This document shows, one piece after another, positions 1 through 6,298 of a stretch of DNA of 9,040 nt. Where the stretch lies: positions 1 through 9,040 of the forward strand of contig JACCZP010000116.1 of the NCBI GenBank assembly GCA_013695885.1, given 5' to 3'. Positions within the stretch are counted from its first letter, which is position 1. Every line of letters starts with the position of its first letter. Source of the stretch: Thermoleophilaceae bacterium (GTDB lineage: Bacteria; Actinomycetota; Thermoleophilia; Solirubrobacterales; Thermoleophilaceae). The position numbers and the translations under genes are program-made. The notes below the pieces were generated by a model. That model did not search any database and was not told where the DNA came from. It worked only from the letters and a program-made list of their open reading frames with translations.

Positions 1-87
1 CTGATCGTGGTGGGCGTGGCCCTCGACACGATGAAGCAGCTCGAGGCCCAGCTGATGATGCGCAACTACGAGGGCTTCCTGAAGTGA
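1..87 (+). CDS. secY: SecY preprotein translocase subunit, 3' end only
   Basis: The window opens inside this gene; only the last 28 codons and the TGA stop (85-87) are present. The visible peptide contains LDTMKQLEAQLMMRNYEGFL, which matches the conserved cytosolic tail of bacterial SecY, where the last transmembrane helix is followed by a basic segment ending in (R/H)xYEGFL. SecY is the channel of the Sec translocon in the inner membrane and works with SecE, SecG and SecA. Placement directly before adk and map is the standard order at the end of the spc ribosomal-protein operon. Everything upstream, including the membrane helices, lies outside the window. Confidence 0.93.
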   Translation: MIVVGVALDTMKQLEAQLMMRNYEGFLK

Positions 88-266
88 CGCGCACACGGGC
101 GCTCTTCGGCCGCTTCGAGCGTCGCCCAGTGGCGCTCGACGATCTTGCCGATCAGGTCTCGCGTCTTCTCGGCCAAGGGGTCGCCGTCCTCACGGGACCG
201 CCTCCCGTCGTCCTCGGCCTGACGTACGACCTGCTGGTCCGTCGTAGTTCCCTGGTCCTCCTTCAC
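66..266 (-). CDS. doubtful small antisense ORF between secY and adk
   Basis: A minus-strand ORF of 66 codons starts at a GTG (264-266) and ends inside the secY tail. Its product would be a charged, helix-prone peptide with the stretch AEKTRDLIGKIVERHWATLE. By hand count about 86% of its third codon positions are G or C, against about 75% for the plus-strand frame over the same bases, so it is the more gene-like reading here. However, the AAGGAGG sequence lies just inside the ORF rather than ahead of a start, the ORF overlaps the secY end, and I recognise no family. It may be chance. It is listed only because this 417-base gap otherwise has no gene. Confidence 0.13.
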   Translation of the reverse strand: MKEDQGTTTDQQVVRQAEDDGRRSREDGDPLAEKTRDLIGKIVERHWATLEAAEERPCARHFRKPS

Positions 267-375
267 TGCGACCAGTTTGACAAGTCGCTCGACGAGCCTG
301 TCCCGTTGAGGCTGAGCATCTATCCGCGAACGAGGCCGGACACCGCCGCTGCCGATCGGGCGGGTGGCGGCGAAA

Positions 376-414
376 GGACCTCGCCCGCGAGCGCCAGCTC
401 GTGGGACGAGGTCC
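376..414 (+). terminator. long hairpin between secY and adk, probable terminator
   Basis: GGACCTCG (376-383) is exactly complementary to CGAGGTCC (407-414). Inside it CCC (384-386) pairs with GGG (403-405), and GCGAGC (387-392) pairs with GCTCGT (397-402, one G-U), closing on a GCCA loop (393-396). A single A (406) bulges. This is about 17 base pairs with almost no defects. No T-run follows, so if it terminates secY transcripts it is of the U-less type common in high-GC actinobacteria. Because it is symmetric, it would also act on minus-strand transcripts. The rest of 88-504 shows nothing else I can support apart from the adk promoter. Confidence 0.6.
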
Positions 415-466
415 GTCAGCCGACAGGACCCGCCCGCAGCAGCGCCCCGGTCCGAGCCATCGGACC

Positions 467-504
467 TTCGATACCCGGCCGAGCCCCGCTAGCCTTGCGC
501 CGCT
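467..504 (+). promoter_or_regulatory. candidate adk promoter, leaderless type
   Basis: TAGCCT at 490-495 fits the actinobacterial -10 pattern TANNNT and lies nine bases before the adk GTG start. A weak -35 (TTCGAT, 467-472) sits 17 bases further upstream. Transcription would begin at or within a few bases of the GTG, giving a leaderless mRNA. This agrees with the lack of any Shine-Dalgarno sequence before adk. The -35 match is poor, so the call rests on the -10 box, its spacing and the missing ribosome binding site. Confidence 0.4.
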
Positions 505-1179
505 GTGAACGAGCTCAACCTCCTGTTCCTCGGCCCACCCGGGGCCGGCAAGGGCACCCAGGCCGGTCGTCTGGTCGAGCAGTTCGACCTTCCCTACTAC
601 GCCACCGGCGACATCCTGCGGGCGGCGGTCAAGGAGGAATCGGAGCTCGGGCAGCGCGCCAAGGAGTACATGGACCGCGGCGACCTGGTGCCCGACGAGC
701 TGATCATCGAGGTGATCATGGAGCACGTGGACTCCGGGGAGGCCGAGGACGGGTTCCTGCTCGACGGCTTCCCGCGGACGGTCGGACAGGCCGAGGCCCT
801 CGACTCGGGTCTCGACCGTCTCGGGCGCCGGTTGACAGCCGCGCTAGTGCTCGAGGCGACTGACGACGAGGTGGTCCGGCGCCTGTCCGGCCGCCGGATA
901 TGCGAGGAGAACGGGCACCTCTTCCACGTGGAGCTCGACCCTCCGGAGAAGGAGGGGGTGTGCGACCGCGACGGCTCGAAGCTCACCCAGCGCAGCGACG
1001 ACGAGCCGGACAAGGTCAAGCACCGCCTGGGCGAGTACCACGAGAAGACCGAGCCGCTGGTCGAGCACTACGACGACAAGGGCTTGGTGCACCGCTTCGA
1101 CGCCGAGCGCTCGGCCGACGACGTGGCCGACCACATCTCGAAGACGCTCCGCACGCTCCGGCTCGAGGACGAGGCCTGA
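505..1179 (+). CDS. adk: adenylate kinase
   Basis: This enzyme interconverts ATP + AMP and 2 ADP in the cytosol. The 224-residue product is the long-LID bacterial form. Visible features are the P-loop GPPGAGKGT (10-18, Lys16), the AMP-site segment around YYATGDILR (31-39), DGFPRT (87-92), and the LID from about 129 to 166. The LID has the zinc-finger spacing of long-form enzymes, but the second position is Asn: Cys133, Asn136, Cys153, Asp156. The usual set is Cys-Cys-Cys-Cys/Asp, so zinc binding may be weak or replaced by hydrogen bonds. The GTG start at 505 puts the P-loop at the usual distance from the N-terminus. No ribosome binding site precedes it, which suggests a leaderless message. 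map follows after 59 bases. Confidence 0.96.
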   Translation: MNELNLLFLGPPGAGKGTQAGRLVEQFDLPYYATGDILRAAVKEESELGQRAKEYMDRGDLVPDELIIEVIMEHVDSGEAEDGFLLDGFPRTVGQAEALDSGLDRLGRRLTAALVLEATDDEVVRRLSGRRICEENGHLFHVELDPPEKEGVCDRDGSKLTQRSDDEPDKVKHRLGEYHEKTEPLVEHYDDKGLVHRFDAERSADDVADHISKTLRTLRLEDEA

Positions 1180-1225
1180 TGAGGGCCGCCCCCCGGCCGG
1201 GCGCCTGAGCGCGGCCTCGCGCCTC

Positions 1226-1230
1226 GGAGG
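1226..1230 (+). promoter_or_regulatory. ribosome binding site of map
   Basis: GGAGG stands eight bases before the ATG at 1239 and supports that start. Its presence, in contrast to adk, fits map being translated from an adk-map transcript. Confidence 0.7.
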
Positions 1231-1238
1231 CCATCGCG

Positions 1239-2012
1239 ATGGTCGTGGTCAAGACGCCGGAGGAGATCGACCGCATCGGTAGGTCGGGGGCCATCCTCGC
1301 GCGCTGCCTCACCCTCCTGCGCTCGAAGGCGCGCGCCGGGGTCACCACCGCCGAGCTCGACGCCGCGGCCGAGCGCTTCATCCGCTCCCAGGGCGCCGAG
1401 CCGGCGTTCAAGGGCTACCGTGGCTTCCCCGGATCGATCTGCGCCTCGCCGAACTCGATGGTGGTCCACGGGATCCCCGGCTCCTACCGCCTGCGTCGCG
1501 GAGACGTGCTGTCCATCGACGTGGGCGTCATCCACGACGGCTGGGTGGCGGACGCCGCGGTCACGATCCCGATCGGGCGGGTGAGCCCGGTCGCCGAGCG
1601 CCTGCTTGCCGCCACCCGCGCCGCTCTGTTCGACGCCCTCGAGCACGCCCGCCCCGGCGGACACCTCGGCGACGTGTCGAGCGCCGTGCAGGCCCGTGTC
1701 GAGGCGGATGGCTTCGCGGTCATCCGCTCGCTGGTCGGGCACGGCGTGGGTCGCGACATGCACGAGGACCCTCAGATCCCGAACTACGGGCGGCCGGGCA
1801 CCGGGCCCGAGCTGGTCGAGGGCATGGTCCTCGCCGTCGAGCCGATGGTCAACGCCGGTGACCACCCGGTCCGCATGGGCTCCGACGGCTGGGCGGTCTA
1901 CTCCCATGACGGCTCGCTGGCCGCCCACTTCGAGCACACCGTGGCGGTGACCGGGGAGGGTCCACGGATCCTTACGCCCTGGCACCTCGCCGAGGAGCGC
2001 CGGGCGGCGTAG
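1239..2012 (+). CDS. map: type I methionine aminopeptidase
   Basis: The product removes the initiator methionine from nascent proteins after deformylation. It is 257 residues long, typical of the short type I (MetAP-Ia) form without an N-terminal zinc-finger extension. The five ligands of the two-metal centre of the pita-bread fold are visible: Asp94 (SIDVGV), Asp105 (ADAAVT), His168 (GHGVG), Glu201 (VEPM) and Glu232 (FEHTV). The substrate-site His77 lies in NSMVVHGIP. The ATG at 1239 has a good GGAGG ahead of it. Position after adk is the usual order. A GC-rich hairpin 28 bases past the stop probably ends the adk-map transcript. Confidence 0.96.
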   Translation: MVVVKTPEEIDRIGRSGAILARCLTLLRSKARAGVTTAELDAAAERFIRSQGAEPAFKGYRGFPGSICASPNSMVVHGIPGSYRLRRGDVLSIDVGVIHDGWVADAAVTIPIGRVSPVAERLLAATRAALFDALEHARPGGHLGDVSSAVQARVEADGFAVIRSLVGHGVGRDMHEDPQIPNYGRPGTGPELVEGMVLAVEPMVNAGDHPVRMGSDGWAVYSHDGSLAAHFEHTVAVTGEGPRILTPWHLAEERRAA

Positions 2013-2039
2013 CGCCTTCACCCGCGGTGATCGGGGGGA

Positions 2040-2060
2040 TCCGGGGGTGTGCCCCCCGGA
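2040..2060 (+). terminator. GC-rich hairpin after map
   Basis: TCCGGGGG (2040-2047) pairs perfectly with CCCCCGGA (2053-2060) around a five-base loop. There is no T-tract directly after it. It lies 28 bases after the map stop and only six bases before an extended -10 box, so it reads as a terminator placed against the promoter of the next operon. Confidence 0.55.
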
Positions 2061-2063
2061 CAG

Positions 2064-2072
2064 TGCTATGTT
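2064..2072 (+). promoter_or_regulatory. extended -10 promoter of the rpmJ-rplQ operon
   Basis: TGCTATGTT at 2064-2072 matches an extended -10 (TGn followed by TATGTT; consensus TATAAT). It stands out in G/C-rich surroundings. I see no good -35, which extended -10 promoters often lack. Predicted transcription start is about 2079-2081, leaving a leader of roughly 70 bases before rpmJ. The location between a hairpin and the first ribosomal gene supports the call. Confidence 0.5.
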
Positions 2073-2086
2073 TCTCGGCCGTCTTT

Positions 2087-2150
2087 GGCGCGGAGCCGTC
2101 TCCTGGGCTCGTGCGCCGTTCCCATTCAATCTGGCGAGGTTCGCGGAGCT
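2087..2150 (+). promoter_or_regulatory. structured 5' leader of the rpmJ operon
   Basis: GGCGC (2087-2091) pairs with GCGCC (2113-2117), and GAGCC (2093-2097) pairs with GGCTC (2106-2110), separated by a small internal loop and capped by the eight-base loop 2098-2105. Loop bases CTCC (2100-2103) are complementary to the GGAG (2145-2148) just before the rpmJ GTG, so a pseudoknot hiding that ribosome binding site is possible. In Escherichia coli the alpha operon is repressed by S4 binding a pseudoknot in its leader. Whether this leader does the same is inference. Confidence 0.35.
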
Positions 2151-2264
2151 GTGAAGGTCCGGGCGTCGGTCAAGCCCATGTGCGAGAAGTGCAAGATCGT
2201 GCGCCGCAACGGCGCGGTCCTCGTCATCTGTTCGAACCCTCGACACAAGCAAAGGCAGGGTTAG
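2151..2264 (+). CDS. rpmJ: 50S ribosomal protein L36, zinc-binding form
   Basis: A 37-residue basic protein, the exact usual length of L36, a small component of the large subunit that binds 23S rRNA. It begins [15 protein letters not shown] and carries the zinc-ribbon ligands Cys11, Cys14, Cys27 and His32, so it is the C+ type. The start is GTG at 2151. A longer in-frame reading from further upstream (2049) is not supported because L36 proteins start at this MKV/MKVR position. GGAG lies very close (2145-2148) and GAGG somewhat further (2136-2139). rpsM starts six bases after the stop, so the two are probably translationally coupled. Confidence 0.95.
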   Translation: MKVRASVKPMCEKCKIVRRNGAVLVICSNPRHKQRQG

Positions 2265-2270
2265 CTCGTA

Positions 2271-2651
2271 GTGGCACGCATCGCCGGGGTCAACGTCCCC
2301 CTCAACAAGCGCGCGGAGATCGGCCTCACCTACATCTACGGGGTGGGAGAGTCGAAGGCGCGCCTTCTTCTCCACGAGACGGGGATCTCTCCCGACACCT
2401 ACGTTCGTGACCTGACCGACGACGAGGTCATCCGCCTGCGCGAGGCCATCGACGGCGACCTGACCGTCGAGGGCGACCTTCGCCGCGAGCGCTCCCAGAA
2501 CGTGAAGCGTCTCCAGGAGATCGGCTCCTACCGGGGACTCCGCCACCGTCGCGGCCTGCCGTCCAACGGGCAGCGCACGAAGACCAACGCCCGCACCCGG
2601 AAGGGTCCCCGCAAGATGTCGGTGGCCGGCAAGAAGAAGGTCAAGAAGTAG
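2271..2651 (+). CDS. rpsM: 30S ribosomal protein S13
   Basis: The product is a primary component of the small-subunit head, contacting 16S rRNA, S19 and the P-site tRNA. It is 126 residues long, normal for the family. Visible are the start [10 protein letters not shown], the helix-hairpin-type segment around [10 protein letters not shown] (21-30), and the signature [20 protein letters not shown] (86-105), followed by the lysine-rich C-terminal tail (116-126) that reaches the P site. The start is GTG at 2271, with purine-rich AAAGGCAGGG (2251-2260) upstream overlapping the rpmJ end. rpsK follows after 41 bases. This is the first gene of the classical alpha operon. Confidence 0.97.
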   Translation: MARIAGVNVPLNKRAEIGLTYIYGVGESKARLLLHETGISPDTYVRDLTDDEVIRLREAIDGDLTVEGDLRRERSQNVKRLQEIGSYRGLRHRRGLPSNGQRTKTNARTRKGPRKMSVAGKKKVKK

Positions 2652-2692
2652 CAGTGGATCGTCGCCGGCTCCCGCGCGGAAAGAGCGTATAG

Positions 2693-3091
2693 ATGGCCCA
2701 GCAGCGCCCGGCCCGCGGCCGGGGGCGTCGGCGTACGCGCCGCAACGTCCCCTTCGGAGCGGCTCACATCAAGACCTCCTTCAACAACACGATCGTCTCC
2801 TTGACCGACCGCGAGGGCAACGTCATCGCCTGGGAGTCGGCCGGGGGTGCGGGGTTCAAGGGCTCGCGCAAGTCGACGCCCTTCGCCGCGCAGGTCACCG
2901 CCGACGCCGCCGCCCGCAAGGGCATGGAGCAGGGCCTCGAGAAGGTCGAGGTCTACGTCCGTGGGCCGGGCTCGGGGCGCGAGACCGCGGTGCGCTCCCT
3001 CCAGGCCGCCGGCCTCGAGGTCACGAGCGTCCGCGACGTCACCCCGCAAGCCCACAACGGCGTGCGCCCGCGCAAGCGCAGGAGGGTCTAG
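2693..3091 (+). CDS. rpsK: 30S ribosomal protein S11
   Basis: S11 forms part of the small-subunit platform and contacts mRNA near the E site. The 132-residue product shows the family core: [19 protein letters not shown] (25-43), then [20 protein letters not shown] (48-67), and the C-terminal signature [19 protein letters not shown]. The arginine-rich N-terminus is common in high-GC actinobacterial versions. The ATG at 2693 is preceded by GGAAAG (2678-2683) at nine bases. The last codons contain the AGGAGGG that serves as ribosome binding site for rpsD, which starts two bases after this stop, so the two genes are tightly coupled. Confidence 0.97.
   Translation: MAQQRPARGRGRRRTRRNVPFGAAHIKTSFNNTIVSLTDREGNVIAWESAGGAGFKGSRKSTPFAAQVTADAAARKGMEQGLEKVEVYVRGPGSGRETAVRSLQAAGLEVTSVRDVTPQAHNGVRPRKRRRV
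3080..3086 (+). promoter_or_regulatory. strong ribosome binding site of rpsD
   Basis: AGGAGGG lies seven bases before the rpsD ATG at 3094 and inside the 3' end of rpsK. It is the best Shine-Dalgarno match in the operon and fixes the rpsD start. Confidence 0.8.
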
Positions 3092-3093
3092 GC

Positions 3094-3714
3094 ATGGCCC
3101 GCGACCGCGGACCGCAGTGCAAGCAGTGCCGCCGCGAGGGCATCAAGCTCTTCCTCAAGGGCGAGCGCTGCCTGACCGACAAGTGCGGCGTCGAGCGCCG
3201 CGCCTACCCGCCGGGCGAGCACGGGCGCATCCGTCAGAAGCAGTCGGAGTACCGCGTCCAGCTTCGCGAGAAGCAGAAGGCCCGCCGCTTCTACGGAGTC
3301 CTCGAGCGTCAGTTCCGCGCCTACTACGACCGCGCCAGCCGCCAGCCGGGCGTGACCGGCGAGAACCTGCTCCGCATGCTCGAGGCCCGCTTCGACAACG
3401 TCCTCGTCCGGCTCGGGTTCGCGGCCTCGCGCCGCCAGGCGCGGCAGCTGATCCTGCACGGCCACTGGACGGTGGACGGGCGGCGGGTGGACATACCCTC
3501 CTACCAGCTCCGTCCGGGCCAGGTCATCACCCTGCGCACGGACACCAAGGTGGTGGACTCGGTCCGGGATTCGACCGACCTGGTCTCCGCCATACCGGCC
3601 TGGCTGCAGGCAGATCACGACGGACTGACGGCAAAGGTGCTGCGCCCTCCGGAGCGTACGGAGATCGACACTCCGGTGCAGGAGCAGCTCATCGTCGAGC
3701 TGTACTCGAAGTAA
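3094..3714 (+). CDS. rpsD: 30S ribosomal protein S4, zinc-binding form
   Basis: S4 is a primary 16S rRNA binder that starts assembly of the 30S body, and in many bacteria it represses its own operon. The product has 206 residues. The N-terminal region has four cysteines (Cys9, Cys12, Cys26, Cys31) in the pattern of zinc-binding C+ S4 proteins. The S4 RNA-binding domain runs from about 95 to 155, with RFDNVLVRLGFAASRRQARQ (99-118) as its clear signature. It sits between rpsK and rpoA as in other bacterial alpha operons. The C+ form of both S4 and L36 implies this cell does not replace these with zinc-free paralogues at this locus. Confidence 0.97.
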   Translation: MARDRGPQCKQCRREGIKLFLKGERCLTDKCGVERRAYPPGEHGRIRQKQSEYRVQLREKQKARRFYGVLERQFRAYYDRASRQPGVTGENLLRMLEARFDNVLVRLGFAASRRQARQLILHGHWTVDGRRVDIPSYQLRPGQVITLRTDTKVVDSVRDSTDLVSAIPAWLQADHDGLTAKVLRPPERTEIDTPVQEQLIVELYSK

Positions 3715-3726
3715 GCCTCGCGCCCG

Positions 3727-3747
3727 CGGGCGCCCCACAGGCGCCCG
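3727..3747 (+). other. hairpin between rpsD and rpoA
   Basis: CGGGCGCC (3727-3734) pairs perfectly with GGCGCCCG (3740-3747) around a CCACA loop. The overlapping palindrome CGCCCGCGGGCG (3721-3732) could form a competing structure. It lies in the 62-base gap ahead of rpoA. It could be a weak attenuator or an RNA processing or stability element that sets the ratio of alpha subunit to ribosomal proteins. No T-run follows and the operon clearly continues, so full termination is unlikely. Confidence 0.45.
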
Positions 3748-3776
3748 GGGGTCGAGCACCGACCAGAAGGACTGAC

Positions 3777-4748
3777 ATGCTCGAGTTCCAGACTCCTCAG
3801 ATCTCGACCCAGCGGGTCGACGACAACCGGGGAACCTTCACCATCGAGCCGCTCGACCGCGGCTTCGGCTACACGTTCGGCAACTCGCTCCGGCGGGTGC
3901 TGCTCTCCTCCCTGGCCGGAGCAGCCGTCACCAGCGTGCGGATCGAGGGGGTGGCCCACGAGTTCTCGACCATCCCGGGGGTCAAGGAGGACGTCACCGA
4001 CATCATCCTCAACCTCAAGGACGTGGTCTGCCGCATGCACTCGGAGGCCGCGGAGATCGAGGTCCCGCTCGTGGCCTCGGGCCCGGGCGAGGTGAGTGCC
4101 GGCGACATCGACCTGCCCTCGGGAGTCGAGGTGCTGACGCCCGACGTGCACGTGGCCACGCTCGGGCCGAGCACGAAGCTCGAGGTCTATCTCACGATCG
4201 CGCGCGGGCGCGGCTACTCGCCGGCCGAGGACAACAAGAGCGAGGACCAGCCGATCGGGGTCATCCCCATCGACTCGATCTTCTCTCCGGTCAAGCGCGT
4301 GGCCTACCAGGTGGAGTCGGCGCGCGTCGGCCAGCGGACCGACTACGACAAGTTGACCCTCGACATCGAGACCGACGGCTCGGTCGACCCCCAGGCGGCG
4401 CTCCGGGAGGCCGCGGAGATCCTCATCCAGAGCCTCTCGATCTTCACCGACTCGCGCGGCGTGGCCGGTATCGCGAGCACCGACGGCGCCCACGAGCACG
4501 TGGCCGCCGCCGGACCGGAGGTGGGAACGGGTCGTCCCTCGAGCGACCTGGACGACCTGCTCATCGAGGAGCTCGACCTGGGTGTGCGCTCGTACAACTG
4601 CCTCAAGCGGGCGGGGATCCAGTCGGTCGGCGACCTGCTCCAGAAGTCGGAGTCCGAGCTGAACGCGATTCCGAACTTCGGGCGCAAGTCGATCGAGGAG
4701 GTCCAGGAGACCCTCGAGGCCCGAGGGCTCACGCTGCGCGCCGCCTGA
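3777..4748 (+). CDS. rpoA: DNA-directed RNA polymerase subunit alpha
   Basis: The alpha subunit dimerises to nucleate RNA polymerase assembly, and its C-terminal domain touches UP elements and activators. The product is 323 residues. The N-terminal domain (about 1-232) shows the [18 protein letters not shown] core (28-45) of the dimer interface. A flexible Ala/Gly/Pro-rich linker spans about 235-256. The C-terminal domain (about 257-320) contains [17 protein letters not shown], with Arg271 matching the UP-element-contacting Arg265 of the E. coli protein. The frame stays open far upstream through rpsK/rpsD, but the real start is ATG at 3777, with AGAAGGA (3764-3770) six bases before it. Cotranscribed with the ribosomal genes. 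Confidence 0.97.
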   Translation: MLEFQTPQISTQRVDDNRGTFTIEPLDRGFGYTFGNSLRRVLLSSLAGAAVTSVRIEGVAHEFSTIPGVKEDVTDIILNLKDVVCRMHSEAAEIEVPLVASGPGEVSAGDIDLPSGVEVLTPDVHVATLGPSTKLEVYLTIARGRGYSPAEDNKSEDQPIGVIPIDSIFSPVKRVAYQVESARVGQRTDYDKLTLDIETDGSVDPQAALREAAEILIQSLSIFTDSRGVAGIASTDGAHEHVAAAGPEVGTGRPSSDLDDLLIEELDLGVRSYNCLKRAGIQSVGDLLQKSESELNAIPNFGRKSIEEVQETLEARGLTLRAA

Positions 4749-4770
4749 GGCGACGCCCGCCGGACACTCC

Positions 4771-5124
4771 ATGCGCCACAACAAGGACAAGCGCAAGCTC
4801 TCGCGCAGCGCCTCGCACCGCAAGGCGCTGCTGATGAACCTCTCCCGTGAGGTGATCAACCACGAGCGCATCAAGACCACGCAGGCGAAGGCGAAGGCGG
4901 TCAAGCCCGAGGTGGAGAAGCTCATCACGCTCGGCAAGCGGGGGGATCTCCACGCGCGCCGCCAGGCCCTGGCCGCCCTCGGTCAGGACAAGTTCATCGT
5001 CTACAAGCTGTTCGAGGAGGTCGCGCCGCGCTACGTCGACCGGCCGGGGGGCTACACGCGGATCCTGAAGCTCGGCCCGCGGCCCTCCGACGCGACGGAG
5101 ATGGTGTACCTGGAGCTCGTGTAG
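4771..5124 (+). CDS. rplQ: 50S ribosomal protein L17
   Basis: L17 is a large-subunit protein near the exit-tunnel surface. The 117-residue product starts [20 protein letters not shown], close to the family consensus (MRH...KLgRts.HRkAll), and continues with [20 protein letters not shown] (28-47) and the C-terminal [19 protein letters not shown]. It is the short form without the long acidic C-terminal extension found in many actinobacteria such as Streptomyces. It follows rpoA by 22 bases and is the last gene of the operon. No convincing ribosome binding site precedes the ATG, so reinitiation after rpoA is likely. Confidence 0.97.
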   Translation: MRHNKDKRKLSRSASHRKALLMNLSREVINHERIKTTQAKAKAVKPEVEKLITLGKRGDLHARRQALAALGQDKFIVYKLFEEVAPRYVDRPGGYTRILKLGPRPSDATEMVYLELV

Positions 5125-5150
5125 CGGATCGGGGGGGGCGCCCTCCGGCT

Positions 5151-5167
5151 GCGCGGCTCCACCGCGC
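5151..5167 (+). terminator. hairpin after rplQ, possible operon terminator
   Basis: GCGCGG (5151-5156) pairs with CCGCGC (5162-5167) around a CTCCA loop, 26 bases past the rplQ stop. A run of eight G (5131-5138) precedes it. No T-tract follows. This is the best candidate for the end of the ribosomal operon, though the stem is short. Confidence 0.35.
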
Positions 5168-5179
5168 CCGCAGCTCAAA

Positions 5180-5201
5180 CGGCCGAGCGGGGTCTCGGTC
5201 G
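5180..5201 (+). other. hairpin just upstream of the secreted-protein gene
   Basis: CGGCCGAG (5180-5187) pairs with CTCGGTCG (5194-5201, one G-U pair) around a six-base loop. It ends four bases before the AAAAGGAG ribosome binding site (5205-5212) of the next gene. It may be a second terminator hairpin for rplQ or a translation-control or stability element of the downstream message. Confidence 0.35.
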
Positions 5202-5204
5202 TCG

Positions 5205-5212
5205 AAAAGGAG
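5205..5212 (+). promoter_or_regulatory. ribosome binding site of the secreted-protein gene
   Basis: AAAAGGAG lies five bases before the GTG at 5218. It fixes that start, which is directly followed by a signal peptide, and argues that the broken gene was recently functional. Confidence 0.7.
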
Positions 5213-5217
5213 ACGCC

Positions 5218-6241
5218 GTGCCACGTCGAGCCCTCAGCCGCGGAGCGGCCCTGATCCTCTCGATCGCCGCGCTCGCGCTCGCGAGCGCGCAGGTGGCCGG
5301 CGCCCAGCAGCCGCCGCCGGGCACAGGGCAGCCGCCCGCCGGAAGCCAGCCGCCCGGCAACCAGGGGCCCACCGGGGACAAGCCGTCGACCGGCAATCAG
5401 CCCCGACCGCCACCCAGCCGCCCGCGGGCGCCGCGAAGGCCGCTCTCTCGGTCTCGCTCGAGGGCAAGGACGACGACGTCGACGAGGGCGAGCGCTACAG
5501 CTACCACGCCGAGATAAGCAACCTGGGCCCGGGCATCGCCCGCAGCGTCGCGGTGATCGTCAGCACCCCCGAGGAATTCGACCTCGACGACACCAACAAG
5601 GAGATCGAGTGCGCGACCCACCCCGAGCAGGAGAGCCGCATGGTCTGCCGCTTCGGCGACATGGCCCCGGCGAGGAGGGCCGGCTGAACTTCCGCGGCGA
5701 GTACCGCGACCACGGGGCGATGCGCACCCACGTGAGCGTCGAAAGCCTGACCGACGACCCCGTGCTCGGCAACAACCGCGACGACGAGCGGGTGAGCGTG
5801 CACGAGAACGAGCGGCCCGAGGCGGTCGACCTCGGCGCCTGCGACGGTGGCCCGGTGCGGCTGATCGGCGGGGACTCGCCGTCCGTCCCGAGCCCGCCCG
5901 ACTCCACCGGCGATGGGATCGAGGTCTTGAGCGACCTCGAGGTGCGCCTCAACGGGAAGACGATCTTCGAGGACGACGACGGACAGCCCGAGGTCAACGG
6001 CCCGCCGTTGTTCTCGCCGCTCGACCCGATCGAGTTCCAGGCGGACAACGGCGACCGCCTCCAGATCATCGCCAACAATGGGATGTTCTCAGGCGCGTTT
6101 CTCGATCCGCTGTCGCTCGTCTGCCCGGACGGCAGCGAGCAGGAGCTAACGTCGGGAACCTTCGATCCGGCTCCGCCCGCCGGCTCGACCTTCTTCGACG
6201 AGGAGTTCGTGCTCGCGCTCGGAGGGCCGTCCGGCCCGTAG
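5218..6241 (+). pseudogene. exported Pro-rich protein with Ig-like domain, two frameshifts
   Basis: Three consecutive reading frames join into one sensible protein of about 341 residues. It starts at GTG 5218 with a signal peptide (basic start, LILSIAALALASA core, likely cut after VAGA at residue 29). A Pro/Gly/Gln-rich linker follows to about residue 70. Next comes a beta-rich domain with YSYHAEISNLGPGIARSVAV, resembling DUF11/CARDB-type Ig-like repeats of surface proteins. A second acidic beta-rich region runs to the stop at 6239-6241. The frame shifts by one base at the C-run 5401-5404 and again at 5669-5670. Adding one C and one G restores QPPTATQPP and MAPGEEGRLN. If translated as given, the first frame stops at 5515-5517 and the second at 5685-5687. 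Either a recent pseudogene or two sequencing errors. Probable role is at the cell surface; function unknown. Confidence 0.75.
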
Positions 6242-6260
6242 CGTCGCCGGCCCGCGACGC
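6241..6260 (+). terminator. first hairpin after the secreted-protein gene
   Basis: GCGTCGC (6241-6247) pairs perfectly with GCGACGC (6254-6260) around CGGCCC. It begins at the last base of the stop codon. Together with the stronger hairpin 40 bases further on it forms a tandem arrangement. Confidence 0.4.
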
Positions 6261-6298
6261 TCCACGGCCTCCGGGTAGCAGGGAATCGCGTAGATGGA

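Noticed and set aside
277..282. Exact TTGACA, a consensus -35 box, in the secY-adk gap
   Set aside because: No TANNNT-like -10 occurs 15-19 bases downstream, and on the minus strand the matching TTGTCA also lacks a -10.
84..863. Long plus-strand open frame starting at GTG on the secY stop
   Set aside because: It runs out of frame through adk, and its product is Arg/Pro/Ala-rich low-complexity sequence typical of a shadow in high-GC DNA. Third-position G/C is lower than in the real genes.
2049..2150. N-terminal extension of L36 from an upstream start
   Set aside because: L36 is a 37-residue protein starting at the MKVR position; the extension would read through the proposed promoter and leader.
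1068..2546. Very long minus-strand open frame across adk, map, rpmJ and rpsM
   Set aside because: It is antisense to four well-identified genes and its composition is that of a shadow frame; long spurious frames are common at this G/C content.
2847..3776. Upstream extension of the rpoA frame through rpsK and rpsD
   Set aside because: The extension has shadow composition and overlaps known genes. The rpoA family start MLEFQ at 3777 has its own ribosome binding site.
5609..5680. Independent gene starting at GTG 5609
   Set aside because: The first residues are a shadow of the preceding Ig-like frame. The segment only makes sense as the C-terminal part of the frameshifted gene starting at 5218.
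5401..5687. Programmed ribosomal frameshifting in the secreted-protein gene
   Set aside because: Two shifts in the same direction at plain C/G runs, with no slippery heptamer or conserved downstream structure, fit deletions or sequencing error better.
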